Below are positions 1 to 5,478 of a stretch of DNA of 5,478 bases, one piece after another. The position numbers and the translations under genes are program-made. The stretch covers positions 1 to 5,478 of the forward strand of contig JAISZW010000253.1 in NCBI GenBank assembly GCA_031284445.1, written 5' to 3'. The first letter of the stretch is position 1. The number at the start of each line of letters is the position of its first letter. This DNA comes from Candidatus Methanovirga basalitermitum. GTDB taxonomy: Archaea > Methanobacteriota > Methanobacteria > Methanobacteriales > Methanobacteriaceae. The notes below the pieces were generated by a model. That model was not told the DNA's origin. It ran no database searches and saw only the letters and a list, made by a program, of their open reading frames with translations.

Positions 1-1
1 T

Positions 2-577
2 CTCCCCATATATTCTACATGTCCCGTCCATCAAGTTTTCCTTGATTTCGCTTCTCTGATAAGAACCTAAGTAGAATACAAATTATGACTTCCCTCAGTG
101 AAGTACGCGATTTTCTTCATGTTCAAAATATTGTGATTTAAAGGAATATAAAGCATTTATAGGTTTCCGTGATAATGATTCATCCAGTTTTAATTTATCT
201 GTTTTCAAAAAAGGATGATATAACTTAGGATATTAATTTAGATAAATTTTATGCAATTTGTCTGAAAAGAAGCTTTTAAGGAATAACTTACTATGATAAT
301 TATTGGGCTTTTTTATTTTAGAAAATACAAACAATTGATTTCCACCCATCATTTTAGCAGTGTTTTTTTAATGTTGTATGATAATAAAAATTTCTTTTAT
401 ATCGTTCATTATGATTTCAGATTTTTGTCTATATCCATTTGTTATCAAAGAATGTAATTCATTTTCTTCAAATTCTTTCAAACTCATTTTAAATTCAATG
501 ATGGACAAGAGATTTCACAAATGAAAATTTGCAAACTCTTTAGATGGATAAAGAGAATTGGAATTTTTTACACTGAA
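2..577 (-). pseudogene. Minus gene, block 8: long single-frame run with isolated stops
   Basis: From 514 to 2 a single frame holds 171 codons with only four stops (TAA 370, TAA 235, TGA 97, TAA 85; first base given). The same frame extends back to 577 past a TGA at 517, through VKNSNSLYPSKEFANFHL. The runs are 48, 44 and 45 codons and contain SLKEFEENELHSLITNGYRQ, KSEIIMNDIKEIFIIIQH, KMMGGNQLFVFSKIKK, KLDESLSRKPINALYSF, KSQYFEHEENRVLH and LGSYQRSEIKENLMDGT. The content is polar, acidic and basic, as expected of real protein. The reading continues off the left edge. ATG 487 is an internal Met, not a start. Family not recognised; replacing TAA by Gln and TGA by Trp gives a smooth text, discussed as a separate finding. 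Confidence 0.65.
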
Positions 578-930
578 ATTGATTGGAAATAGTCAGCTTC
601 AACATCCAAAGCAAAATAATTTAATTTTCAACTCACTTTGGTGCTATGGATGTTATTTAAATAGTTTCACAATTTGAGCATCTTCAGAAAAATTAATTTT
701 CCTTTTTTCATCCAAGTCAAGCTAACATTTGTTGAATGAGGATAATTTTAGTGTAGGTTCATTTCTAATTTTATTTTGACAGCAAATTGTTTGAATCTTT
801 TTACCTAATTAGGAAATCAAACACGAGATTAGGAAATCTAAGGAAGTTTACCCTATTTTAAATAGATCAGATGGCAACATTATTTGTCGATACTTAATAG
901 AAATCATATTCTTTGGAATATATGTCATTA
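571..930 (-). pseudogene. Minus gene, block 7: most eroded part
   Basis: Support is weaker here. From 933 to about 770 one frame gives NDIYSKEYDFY, STNNVAI and VNFLRFPNLVFDFLIR separated by four stops. A competing frame gives YIPKNMISIKYRQIMLPSDL. From 778 to 656 another frame reads IRNEPTLKLSSFNKC, one TAG (724-722), then LDLDEKRKINFSEDAQIVK, a clearly charged and protein-like segment. At 627-571 a third frame offers KLNYFALDVEADYFQSISV. Together these bridge blocks 6 and 8 in plausible order, but exact break points cannot be placed and some of the stops may be artefacts of choosing the wrong frame. No function visible. Confidence 0.45.
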
Positions 931-1318
931 CATCTCAGGTGTAAGTTTTATGTCCATAAAAATGTAAGAGACCGTCCCATCTGTTTCTTCATTCATTTCA
1001 ACAGGCAGCTCTAAAAGGCGAAAATACAATAAAAACATAAACTTAAATTGTTTCTTGCCCTGCAGGAACTTTAAAAATTAATAAAATTGGCTATATGACA
1101 TAACATGTTTTGAGAAGTCCTTATATACAACCAATTCATCCATTTCATTTTGAATAAACCATTCCTTTATTACATAATCCTCATCAAGGTATTATATGGT
1201 TTGAAAAGTTAATGGAAGATTGCAACTACATCATAATTATATATTCAATGTCATTAAATTCTTTCAATCTGTGAATTATTCTTGAGATATTGGAAATTTT
1301 TATCCAATGTCTACTTAT
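931..1318 (-). pseudogene. Minus gene, block 6
   Basis: Fragment 1318-1229 has 30 open codons containing RHWIKISNISRIIHRLKEF and then NDIEYIIMM. An alternative frame over the first half gives TLDKNFQYLKNNSQIERI, so a further indel may lie within it. From 1191 a single frame continues to 931 with only one stop (TAA 1080-1078). It contains YLDEDYVIKEWFIQNEMDEL, VVYKDFSKHVMSYSQFY, FLKFLQGKKQFKFMFLLYF, and the acidic ELPVEMNEETDGTVSYIF, ending MDIKLTPEM. The 37 and 49 codons either side of the one stop make this one of the strongest coding signals of the window. The FMFLLYF stretch is hydrophobic but too short for a membrane span. Confidence 0.65.
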
Positions 1319-1500
1319 ATGAAATATACTGGACAAAATGTAGGATATACAGAGGCAAAAACTTTGTAATTGAGATTTGCTTCATTAATGATAGCTTTTA
1401 CAGCAATCCTATCTTTTTCAGTAAAACTATCTCCTAAGATGAGTTTACTTTGCTTACTTTCTATAGGAATTATATTATAAATTACTAAAATTTCAGGTTG
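1318..1500 (-). pseudogene. Minus gene, block 5: best-preserved uninterrupted run
   Basis: Sixty-one codons run without a stop: QPEILVIYNIIPIESKQ, then LILGDSFTEKDRIAVKAI, then NEANLNYKVFASVYPTFCPV, ending YFI before TAA 1317-1315. The same frame stays open upstream to a GTG at 1554, but the part before 1500 is less protein-like and overlaps block 4, whose frame enters here by a small shift near TTACAACC. GTG 1554 is therefore not believed to be a start. The mixture of hydrophobic strand-like and acidic helix-like segments suggests a folded globular domain. It reads on into block 6 after another frame change. This is the best single query for finding homologues of the minus-strand gene. Confidence 0.65.
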
Positions 1501-1993
1501 TAATGTTTGATTTATAGTTTTCCTTCTCATAATACAAAGAGAAATTAGTTCCACTGATTAAAATTTTTATGTCTATAAGACATTGTGATCACTAGGATTT
1601 TCCATGGGCAAATACAACATCCCATTATAATTCCATTCCAACTGGTAGCACAATAGCTTACAAGTGGTTCGAGCTTTTGTCTGTATCTTTTAGTAATGAG
1701 AAATTTTCAAGCAAAACTATACCTATAAGATAGTGATTAACGATCAAACCTTTCCTAAATTATTTTATTAAAAATCATTTTTGAAGACCATTTGTCACTT
1801 TCTCCGGAAGTTGAGTTATATTTTTAGAATGTTGGCATTTTATTTAGTGATTTATAGGGCTTTCTTTTCTGGATGGCATAATTTGAATATTATTTTAATA
1901 ATAATGTGAACTTCATGTAACTAATTTTTGTTGTAATTCATATGATATTTCGGTTTCATGTCGATTGTATTACTTTTAGAATTCATTCTCAAA
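1496..1993 (-). pseudogene. Minus gene, block 4
   Basis: Most of this block reads in one frame. 1993-1916 includes HETEISYELQQKLVT but has two TAA codons. The part from about 1915 to 1826 is stop-rich and poorly supported. 1825-1661 includes ITQLPEKVTNGLQK and then 33 open codons with HYLIGIVLLENFSLLKDTDK. After a single TAA at 1660 comes AIVLPVGMEL. A brief switch of frame (1629-1576) gives YNGMLYLPMENPSDHNVL and avoids four stops, after which the original frame resumes at 1582-1496 with IDIKILISGTNFSLYYEKEN. That the sequence returns to its former frame suggests two compensating indels. The joined product continues directly into block 5. No family is recognised. Confidence 0.5.
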
Positions 1994-1994
1994 C

Positions 1995-2179
1995 GAATTG
2001 CAGAAATGGAAAAGAAACCGTTTGATTTGGGTGAGTATTCATATTGATTATTTCCCTATTAATAGTATCATTTATCACTGATTCTGCTAAAATGACAATA
2101 GGAGGAATGTTGGATGAAAACTAATTTTACCATTTTCATCTTCCAATAAAAGTGAGATATGCAAAATTGTGATTGTTAT
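1995..2179 (-). pseudogene. Minus gene, block 3
   Basis: The first fragment (2179-2108) ends in ISLLLEDENGKISFHPT. One extra T in the ACATTCC sequence near 2108 would join it to the second (2105-1995, 37 codons without a stop), which begins PPIVILAESVINDTINREII and ends NTHPNQTVSFPFLQF. The joined text reads smoothly as protein, with acidic and polar residues and an Asn/Thr-rich segment. Other frames also lack stops for short distances here because the local sequence is less AT-rich, so the choice rests on amino-acid composition. Upstream, 2215-2183 in the first frame (NESLYFLKKHL) is a weaker candidate link to block 2. Nothing in the fragment identifies a domain. Confidence 0.5.
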
Positions 2180-2196
2180 TTATAAATGTTTCTTTA

Positions 2197-2529
2197 AGAA
2201 GTATAAAGATTCATTTTAAAGCACCACACATATTGATAGTTGTTCACAACTGGCATTTAAGAATGAGTTGAGTATTTATGATAGTTGGGAAACATGTCTT
2301 TGTGAGGTTAGTGTCTATATTCTGCTATATTATTTAATTTTCAAGAAAAAGTTTTTTAATTTGAAAAGAAAAGCCATAATGATTAATAAAACATGATGAT
2401 TCAAGGATATTAAAACAGTAATTACCATTATTCATTGCTTATTCTAATCATGTCCTGGCTTGAGCTTGCATACTCTATGATTGATGACTTTTTATTTTTC
2501 ATAGCATTTGTTAAAGCGACAAAGGTATA
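2197..2529 (-). pseudogene. Minus gene, block 2
   Basis: Three fragments in different frames overlap end to end. The first (2529-2431, 33 codons without a stop) includes TNAMKNKKSSIIEYASSSQD and ends MIRISNE. The second (2435-2337, 33 codons) contains NGNYCFNILESSCFINHYGF and ends KKLFLEN. Adding one A to the AAA run around 2339-2342 turns this into the third (2340-2197, 48 codons with two TAA stops), which includes LNNIAEYRH, DMFPNYHKYSTHS and VVNNYQYVWCF. The link from block 1 across 2548-2530 is unclear, because two frames are about equally plausible there. The run near 2400-2345 is moderately hydrophobic and aromatic, but it is too short and too interrupted to call a membrane segment. No function can be assigned. 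Confidence 0.5.
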
Positions 2530-2548
2530 TCAGGATATAATTAACCTA

Positions 2549-2960
2549 AAGTCTATTAATTTTGTTGGATTTTTTCCTGGCTAATTTGGCCACTTTTGAA
2601 AGGTCCGAAGAGTGAATGATATCACCTTTACTAAAAAGTTTAAATGAACTTCATTTATTTATTGGATCAAAAATTTAAAAGGTATTTATTGATAATTTTA
2701 AAATATATTTATCATCTCTGGCTTCTAAATCAATTCAAATTCTTTCAGAAAAAAAGCATTATTACCTGGTATTGTTCAAAAGATGGATTAATGGTATTTG
2801 TCAATGCACCAAGTTTACAGGAAAAAATATTTTATTAAAATATTTCTCAGATGGCATTTCTTCAGGGTATTTATTTTTGGAAGCTTTAATTCTGCTAATC
2901 TAGTATCATATATTTTAATTCATGTAAAAAATTTTAATCTCCAAAAATATTATAAATCAT
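2549..2960 (-). pseudogene. Minus gene, block 1: N-terminal region
   Basis: The probable start is ATG 2960-2958, followed by MIYNIFGD, a TAA, then NFLHELKY. A one-base shift near 2910 leads to YDTRLAELKLPK. Another in the A run near 2878 leads to KNKYPEEMPSEKYFNKIFF. The T run facing 2822-2827 must gain one base to reach CKLGALTNTINPSFEQYQ. The T run facing 2749-2755 must lose one base to continue as SERI. From there one frame runs from 2749 to 2549 with three isolated stops and contains IDLEARDDKYILKLS and SKGDIIHSSDLSKVAKLARK, the latter with a basic end. The charged, helix-friendly composition is typical of real protein. The start was chosen because it is the first Met of the joined reading and lies a short distance from a TATAAAA-like motif at 3010-3016. 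Family unknown. Confidence 0.6.
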
Positions 2961-3024
2961 TATGATTTTAACTTGATATATAGGTCTAGATTTTTCAAGG
3001 GTAAAATTTTTTTATAACTGGAGT
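2961..3024. promoter_or_regulatory. Short divergent spacer, possible bidirectional promoter
   Basis: Sixty-four bases separate the inferred minus-strand start (ATG 2960) from the inferred plus-strand start (ATG 3025). TATATA at 2977-2982 lies about 43 bases before the plus start. TTTTATA at 3010-3016, which is TATAAAA on the minus strand, lies about 50 bases before the minus start. Such motifs are frequent by chance in AT-rich DNA, so the promoter role is an inference from position only. If both genes are dead, this would be a relic. Confidence 0.3.
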
Positions 3025-3434
3025 ATGAAATGTGGAAAAACAATTGTCGAAAAATTGCATCAAATGGTTTTTGATGGGTATCCTGTATGGAACAAAAAAT
3101 GAGGGATCAGATAAATTTAGAATTTAAACATATGAATGCTTTTTATATAGAAGAAAAGACCCAATTTGAATGGAAAGATATAGTAAAAAATGGCTATGAA
3201 TGTATTTGCGAATATTATAATATTCATGAAATTACAGATAAGAGTGGAGAAAGAATTGGTTATATCTCTTTAATTAATGGGTAATCAGATTTTATGGGTC
3301 ATATAAACAAACAATTAGTCAACTCATTGACAAAACAAGTTTTCTGTTATATCAATCTGCAAGAACCGTTCTCACTAAGTCAAGATTGTGTGAATGATAT
3401 TATCGAGGAAGTTTTGGTGTCAAATAAGAGACGA
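3025..3434 (+). pseudogene. Plus gene, block 1: N-terminal region
   Basis: ATG 3025 opens MKCGKTIVEKLHQMVFDGYP and ends VWNKK at a TGA (3100). Adding one A to the A6 run at 3094-3099 carries the reading straight into MRDQINLEFKHMNAF, TQFEWKDIVKNGYECICEYY and NIHEITDKSGERIGYISLIN. A TAA (3282-3284) follows, and then 50 further open codons in the same frame, with HINKQLVNSLTKQVFCYINL and SLSQDCVNDIIEEVLVSNK, up to TAA 3435. ATG 3087 also starts an open frame but would discard the good upstream segment, so 3025 is preferred. Over 3300-3395 another frame (SYKQTISQLIDKTSFLLYQS) is a rival reading. No ribosome-binding site of bacterial type is convincing: a GGAG touches the ATG with no proper spacing. 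Confidence 0.65.
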
Positions 3435-3674
3435 TAAATGCTCATGTGTTAGTTTATAAGTGGTAGATTTGAAAATGAATATTACAGAAGAGACAAAAAA
3501 AATCATAAATTGAGTCTAATCAAATGATATGGTAGCATATTCCCTAACAATATTGAAAAGGTAAAGCATATAGTAGAATTGACATTCATCACAAACATTA
3601 AAATAATGAAAGAGCTGATAAAATCTCACTATAATAAGGAAAAATATAGTGGATTAAGGATTATCATTTATTCA
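3424..3674 (+). pseudogene. Plus gene, block 2
   Basis: Fragment 3424-3510 reads IRDDKCSCVSL, one TAA (3457), then VVDLKMNITEETKKIIN. It starts inside the end of block 1, so a small shift near AATAAGAGACGAT joins them. The next fragment (3528-3674) is 49 codons without a stop, in the frame of block 1: YGSIFPNNIEKVKHIVELTF, then ITNIKIMKELIKSHYNKEKY, then SGLRIIIYS, ended by TAA and TGA at 3675-3680. It is Lys/Ile-rich and probably helical. The return to the earlier frame implies compensating indels. Between 3681 and 3711 there is no clear coding choice. Function unknown. Confidence 0.55.
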
Positions 3675-3701
3675 TAATGAAAATATTTAAGATTGCAAAC
3701 A

Positions 3702-3722
3702 GGACTAATTAATGGGACAGGA
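3702..3722 (+). repeat. Imperfect 21-base direct repeat, copy 1
   Basis: GGACTAATTAATGGGACAGG followed by A matches 5119-5139 at 19 of 21 positions. The flanks show only weak likeness. It may be chance in AT-rich DNA or a trace of an internal duplication in the plus gene. Confidence 0.35.
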
Positions 3723-3929
3723 AGAATATAAAATTATCCAAGCATATATTTTATATATAGTCGAAAAAGCAAAATTAAATGAAATGTCAGACTTTGAAAA
3801 TGAATATCCAATGATAGTGGCCCATGAGAAAATTATTGTGGTCAAAGATTCGGATAATGGGAGTTTTTTTGTAACTGGTCTGAGTATTCCAAAAGTATAG
3901 CATTTGCAAATGCAAGGTTTAATTCTAAT
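3712..3929 (+). pseudogene. Plus gene, block 3
   Basis: Sixty-two codons without a stop from 3712 to 3897 read MGQEEYKIIQAYILYIVEKA, KLNEMSDFENEYPMIVAHEK and IIVVKDSDNGSFFVTGLSIP, then KV and TAG 3898. Adding one A in the run 3891-3894 replaces the last residue and leads into SIAFANARFNSN (3894-3929). ATG 3712 is probably an internal Met, because block 2 points into it and this run lacks a promoter-like spacer of its own. The opposite strand is also open here, but its translation is Ser/Thr/Ile/Cys-rich and acid-poor, as expected of an antisense shadow. The alternating hydrophobic segment IIVVKDSDNGSFFV suggests beta strands. Not assigned to a family. Confidence 0.65.
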
Positions 3930-3934
3930 TAACA

Positions 3935-4283
3935 ATGGATGAAGTATTTTCTAATCTAAAGGAAGGAATTGCATTAGAAATTAGTGTTTTAGAATTATAA
4001 AATTATATCATCAAAAACGAATAACAATTAATAGAACAAGATCTCATCTTGACAATGTTTCCATCTAGAATACATATTTTTTGTTTATATGAAGATATAT
4101 TGGATTGAAATTGAACCACAGATTAAATTGAAACCCTGAATCAAAGGCAAGAAAATGTTATTGTAAAATATATTAGAATGTTTGTTGATGATAATTTAAT
4201 TCACAAGAATATGCTCAAATAATCTTGAACAGTTTTCATGGGTGTTGGATATTTCTTATAATCATGAATTTGAAGTCATAGTT
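3935..4283 (+). pseudogene. Plus gene, block 4
   Basis: In one frame, MDEVFSNLKEGIALEISVLE (3935-3997), NYIIKNE and QLIEQDLILTMFPSRIHIF follow each other with single TAA codons at 3998 and 4022. The frame then meets three stops between 4106 and 4126. From 4127 to 4219 it offers 31 open codons with TLNQRQENVIVKYIRMFVDD and NLIHKNMLK. At 4218 the AAATAAT sequence allows a switch to NNLEQFSWVLDISYNHEFEV (4218-4283). The stretch 4284-4315 is stop-rich in the plus frames and marks a poorly preserved join to block 5. Acidic and aliphatic content supports coding origin; no motif is recognised. Confidence 0.55.
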
Positions 4284-4315
4284 TAAAAAGTTTGAAAGGC
4301 ATTATCTTATACTAA

Positions 4316-4603
4316 ATTTTAACAATCGAATTTTATATACCAATAGATGCTTTTGATGAGAGTTGCACAGGAGTATTTCTGGTAAGAGATCAAATAGAAA
4401 ATGATGTGATTAAATGGTATAAATTGGTGCTGGATAGGAAGTTTTGTTTGGCAAATTTGAATTGTATTATGTATGAACACCCAATGCACAGATGATGTGG
4501 ATATTATGTCTTACATATCAAAGATGATCTGCAAAGCAAAATGATGATAAAAATTTGTGATAATTCTTTCATTGACAAACGAGGAGGAGGCATCCCAGGT
4601 TCT
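4316..4603 (+). pseudogene. Plus gene, block 5
   Basis: Fifty-nine codons without a stop (4316-4492) have no ATG near their beginning, so an ATG-based search would miss them. They read ILTIEFYIPIDAFDESCTGV, FLVRDQIENDVIKWYKLVLD and RKFCLANLNCIMYEHPMHR. After a single TGA (4493-4495) the same frame continues for 36 codons (CGYYVLHIKDDLQSKMMIKI, CDNSFIDKRGGGIPGS) to TAA 4604. The last third overlaps the beginning of block 6 in another frame, so a shift lies somewhere between 4500 and 4600. The balanced composition, with four Cys and two acidic clusters, looks like a globular domain. Unrecognised. Confidence 0.6.
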
Positions 4604-4973
4604 TAAATTAAGTATTCATGAAATGAGGAAGAATTTCGAATATTCGATGAAGGATTCTATGAGTAATTCTATCCTTAAAAATTCATCAACATAAATAAGT
4701 CATTCAAAAATAAGAATTAAATATCTTAGAGATAGTTCTCAGAATAACATATTTAGAAATATAGCACATATACTTAATGAAATTTATAGAAGATTTAAAA
4801 AGATATCTAAAAGGAAGAATAAAAAATTATATACATGGAAAAGTATTATTTGTTCCAGATATTTTATGAATCTGTTACAGAGAAGTTCTAATTCGACATT
4901 GTTAAAATCAAGATGTGTTTAGGATTTACGTGAATTATATGACATTGAATTTAGTGAAAAATATGAGGCATTA
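4551..4973 (+). pseudogene. Plus gene, block 6: longest run, strongly basic
   Basis: One frame is open for 47 codons (4551-4691), including TNEEEASQVLKLSIHEMRKN and FEYSMKDSMSNSILKNSST. It meets one TAA (4692), then is open for 75 codons (4695-4919), the longest stop-free run here; it has no ATG near its beginning. It contains SHSKIRIKYLRDSSQNNIFR, AHILNEIYRRFKKISKRKNK and KLYTWKSIICSRYFMNLLQR. After TAG 4920 it continues with DLRELYDIEFSEKYEAL to TAA 4974. The first part is acidic and helical. The middle is very rich in Arg and Lys (RRFKKISKRKNKK), compatible with a nucleic-acid-binding or nuclear-targeting segment, though composition alone proves neither. Confidence 0.65.
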
Positions 4974-5082
4974 TAACAAAATGTTAGAGAATGTAGGATT
5001 TAAGTTAAAAAGTAACATGAAGAGAGAGTTGGCAAAAGATCATGCAATTAGTTTTTGAGGTAGAATAGTCAAAAATTGCTTT
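4906..5082 (+). pseudogene. Plus gene, block 7
   Basis: Fifty codons without a stop (4906-5055) read NQDVFRIYVNYMTLNLVKNM, RHYNKMLENVGFKLKSNMKR and ELAKDHAISF. One TGA (5056) and GRIVKNCF follow, to TAA 5083. The first part overlaps block 6 in another frame. The best joined reading leaves block 6 after EKYEAL near 4970 and enters this frame at HYNKMLENVGF. The segment is Lys/Asn/Met-rich and probably helical. From 5083 to 5102 nothing is supported. Function unknown. Confidence 0.55.
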
Positions 5083-5102
5083 TAAGGATATATGTAATAG
5101 TG

Positions 5103-5471
5103 CAAATATGTTCAAAATGGACTAATCAATTGGACAGGATTATTTTTGGAAATTGTCATGAACATAAATTAACAAGAAGCTGATGTATGCCATATGGAAG
5201 CGTTGAACATTAACAAACATTTTGCCTAGATGACTCATTTGATAAAACTAATTTATGTCATATGGTTGAAATTGAAATATGTATGCTAAATGAATTGAGA
5301 GATCTCAATTCCTTTCCTTCTTAGGCTGCTGAATGTTCGAATAAAAATATAGGTTAATTGGATTGGGTAACTTGGGATTATAAAATTGATTTTATAATAA
5401 AAATCTTTCTTTTAATTATGATGAAGCCATTAATTTCTGAGAAGAATGAGCAAGAGTTATTTTTTAAGAAA
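5103..5471 (+). pseudogene. Plus gene, block 8: last fragment in the window
   Basis: A single frame from 5103 to 5471 holds 123 codons with four isolated stops (TGA 5181, TAA 5211, TAG 5322, TAA 5355; first base given). It contains KWTNQLDRIIFGNCHEHKLT, TFCLDDSFDKTNLCHMVEIE, ICMLNELRDLNSFPS, LDWVTWDYKIDFIIKIFLLI and KPLISEKNEQELFFKK, ending at TAA 5472-5474. TGG is used for both Trp residues of WVTWDY. The acidic clusters and the coherent frame make coding origin convincing. The hydrophobic IIKIFLLIMM is short of a typical membrane span. Whether TAA 5472 is the native end cannot be told, because only four bases follow. Confidence 0.6.
5119..5139 (+). repeat. Imperfect 21-base direct repeat, copy 2
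   Basis: GGACTAATCAATTGGACAGG followed by A is the partner of 3702-3722, differing at two positions. In block 8 it encodes TNQLDR; the equivalent frame of copy 1 would read TN, stop, WDR, so the TAA there sits where copy 2 has CAA. Confidence 0.35.
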
Positions 5472-5478
5472 TAATTGA

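Larger units (their letters stand above)
1..2960 (-). pseudogene. Large broken protein-coding gene, family unrecognised, C-terminus off the left edge
   Basis: Reading leftward from an ATG at 2960-2958, protein-like fragments follow each other almost without gaps down to position 2, about 980 codons in total. The frame must change at a dozen or more places and several isolated stops remain, so no intact product is possible in the standard code. Coding origin is inferred from runs with few stops (a random frame of this composition should hit a stop about every 12 codons), from Asp/Glu/Gly/Val-rich content in only one frame at a time, and from good continuity once frames are joined. No catalytic motif, signal peptide or convincing membrane span was recognised. 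The product looks like a large soluble or repeat-poor protein of a eukaryotic microbe, but that is a guess. Sequence error instead of true decay remains possible. The blocks below give the fragments in N-to-C order. Confidence 0.7.
3025..5478 (+). pseudogene. Second large broken protein-coding gene, family unrecognised
   Basis: Starting from ATG 3025, protein-like fragments in changing frames cover the plus strand to at least 5471, about 815 codons. The pattern matches the minus gene: runs of 25 to 75 codons without a stop, isolated stops inside otherwise continuous frames, and frame changes, some at A runs. The final fragment reaches TAA 5472-5474, which may be the true end, one more internal stop, or a shift away from continuation beyond the window. 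No catalytic motif, signal peptide or known domain was recognised. The product is rich in Lys, Asn, Ile and Glu. A sequencing or assembly artefact acting on an intact gene cannot be excluded. The blocks below give the fragments in order. Confidence 0.7.

Noticed and set aside
1501..1554. GTG 1554 as start of a small minus-strand gene
   Set aside because: Residues before 1500 are less protein-like than the overlapping fragment in another frame (1582-1496), which flows into the same downstream sequence.
2644..2838. Plus-strand open frame of 64 codons starting with ATG 2644
   Set aside because: It lies opposite block 1 of the minus gene, is rich in Leu, Ile, Phe and Tyr with few acidic residues, and does not continue into neighbouring protein-like segments. 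Best seen as an antisense shadow.
3087..3284. ATG 3087 as the start of a small intact gene
   Set aside because: A good protein-like segment begins upstream at ATG 3025 and joins it by one base in the A6 run, and the frame continues past TAA 3282 for 50 codons. It is more likely an internal part of a larger gene.
3705..3935. Minus-strand open frame of 76 codons
   Set aside because: It is the complement of the more convincing plus fragment 3712-3897. Its Ser/Thr/Ile/Cys-rich, acid-poor translation is typical of a shadow frame.
1..5478. Functional genes with all three stop codons reassigned
   Set aside because: Kept only as an alternative. Several runs of 59-75 codons have no stop, TGG and CAA/CAG are used normally, and a reassigned code does not explain the many frame changes.
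1..5478. CRISPR array, tRNA, rRNA, insertion sequence with inverted ends, riboswitch or hairpin terminator
   Set aside because: No regularly spaced repeats, no cloverleaf-like or GC-rich structured segment, no paired terminal inverted repeats and no GC-rich stem followed by a T run were noticed on either strand by eye.

Overview
This is an AT-rich window (roughly 30% GC by eye) with no intact gene longer than about 80 codons in the standard code. The conspicuous open frames are still not noise. On each strand, short runs rich in Asp, Glu, Gly, Lys and Val follow one another and can be joined into one long protein by small frame changes. My reading is two large, divergently oriented protein-coding genes, both heavily broken: one on the minus strand (about 2960 leftward past position 1) and one on the plus strand (about 3025 rightward to at least 5471). 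Their probable start codons are 64 bases apart, with one TATA-like motif suitably placed for each direction.

Left part (1-2960, minus strand): about 980 codons of a gene whose N-terminus lies near 2960 and whose C-terminus is off the left edge. The best-preserved stretches are 1500-1318 (61 codons without a stop), 1191-931 (one stop) and 514-2 (171 codons in one frame with four isolated stops). Right part (3025-5478, plus strand): about 815 codons of a second gene. Its best-preserved stretches are 3025-3434, 3712-3897, 4316-4603, 4551-4919 and 5103-5471. Several breaks lie in A or T runs and are repaired by one base (3094-3099, 2822-2827, 2749-2755, 2337-2343, 3891-3894). That pattern fits slippage in a decaying pseudogene, or uncorrected homopolymer errors in a long-read assembly. 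I cannot separate these from one sequence.

I do not recognise either protein family and assign no function or gene symbol. No rRNA, tRNA, CRISPR array, insertion sequence, riboswitch or factor-independent terminator was seen. The composition, the long Asn/Lys/Ile/Tyr-rich proteins, the lack of convincing ribosome-binding sites and the short divergent spacer suggest the nuclear genome of an AT-rich unicellular eukaryote (for example a trichomonad, ciliate, microsporidian or amoeba). An AT-rich bacterium or large virus is not excluded. Reassigned stop codons were considered: many in-frame stops are single and would read well as Gln or Trp. Frame switching removes many of them, several long runs have none, and TGG and CAA are in normal use, so decay or sequence error is preferred. 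The two genes point away from each other and nothing shows that they work together.
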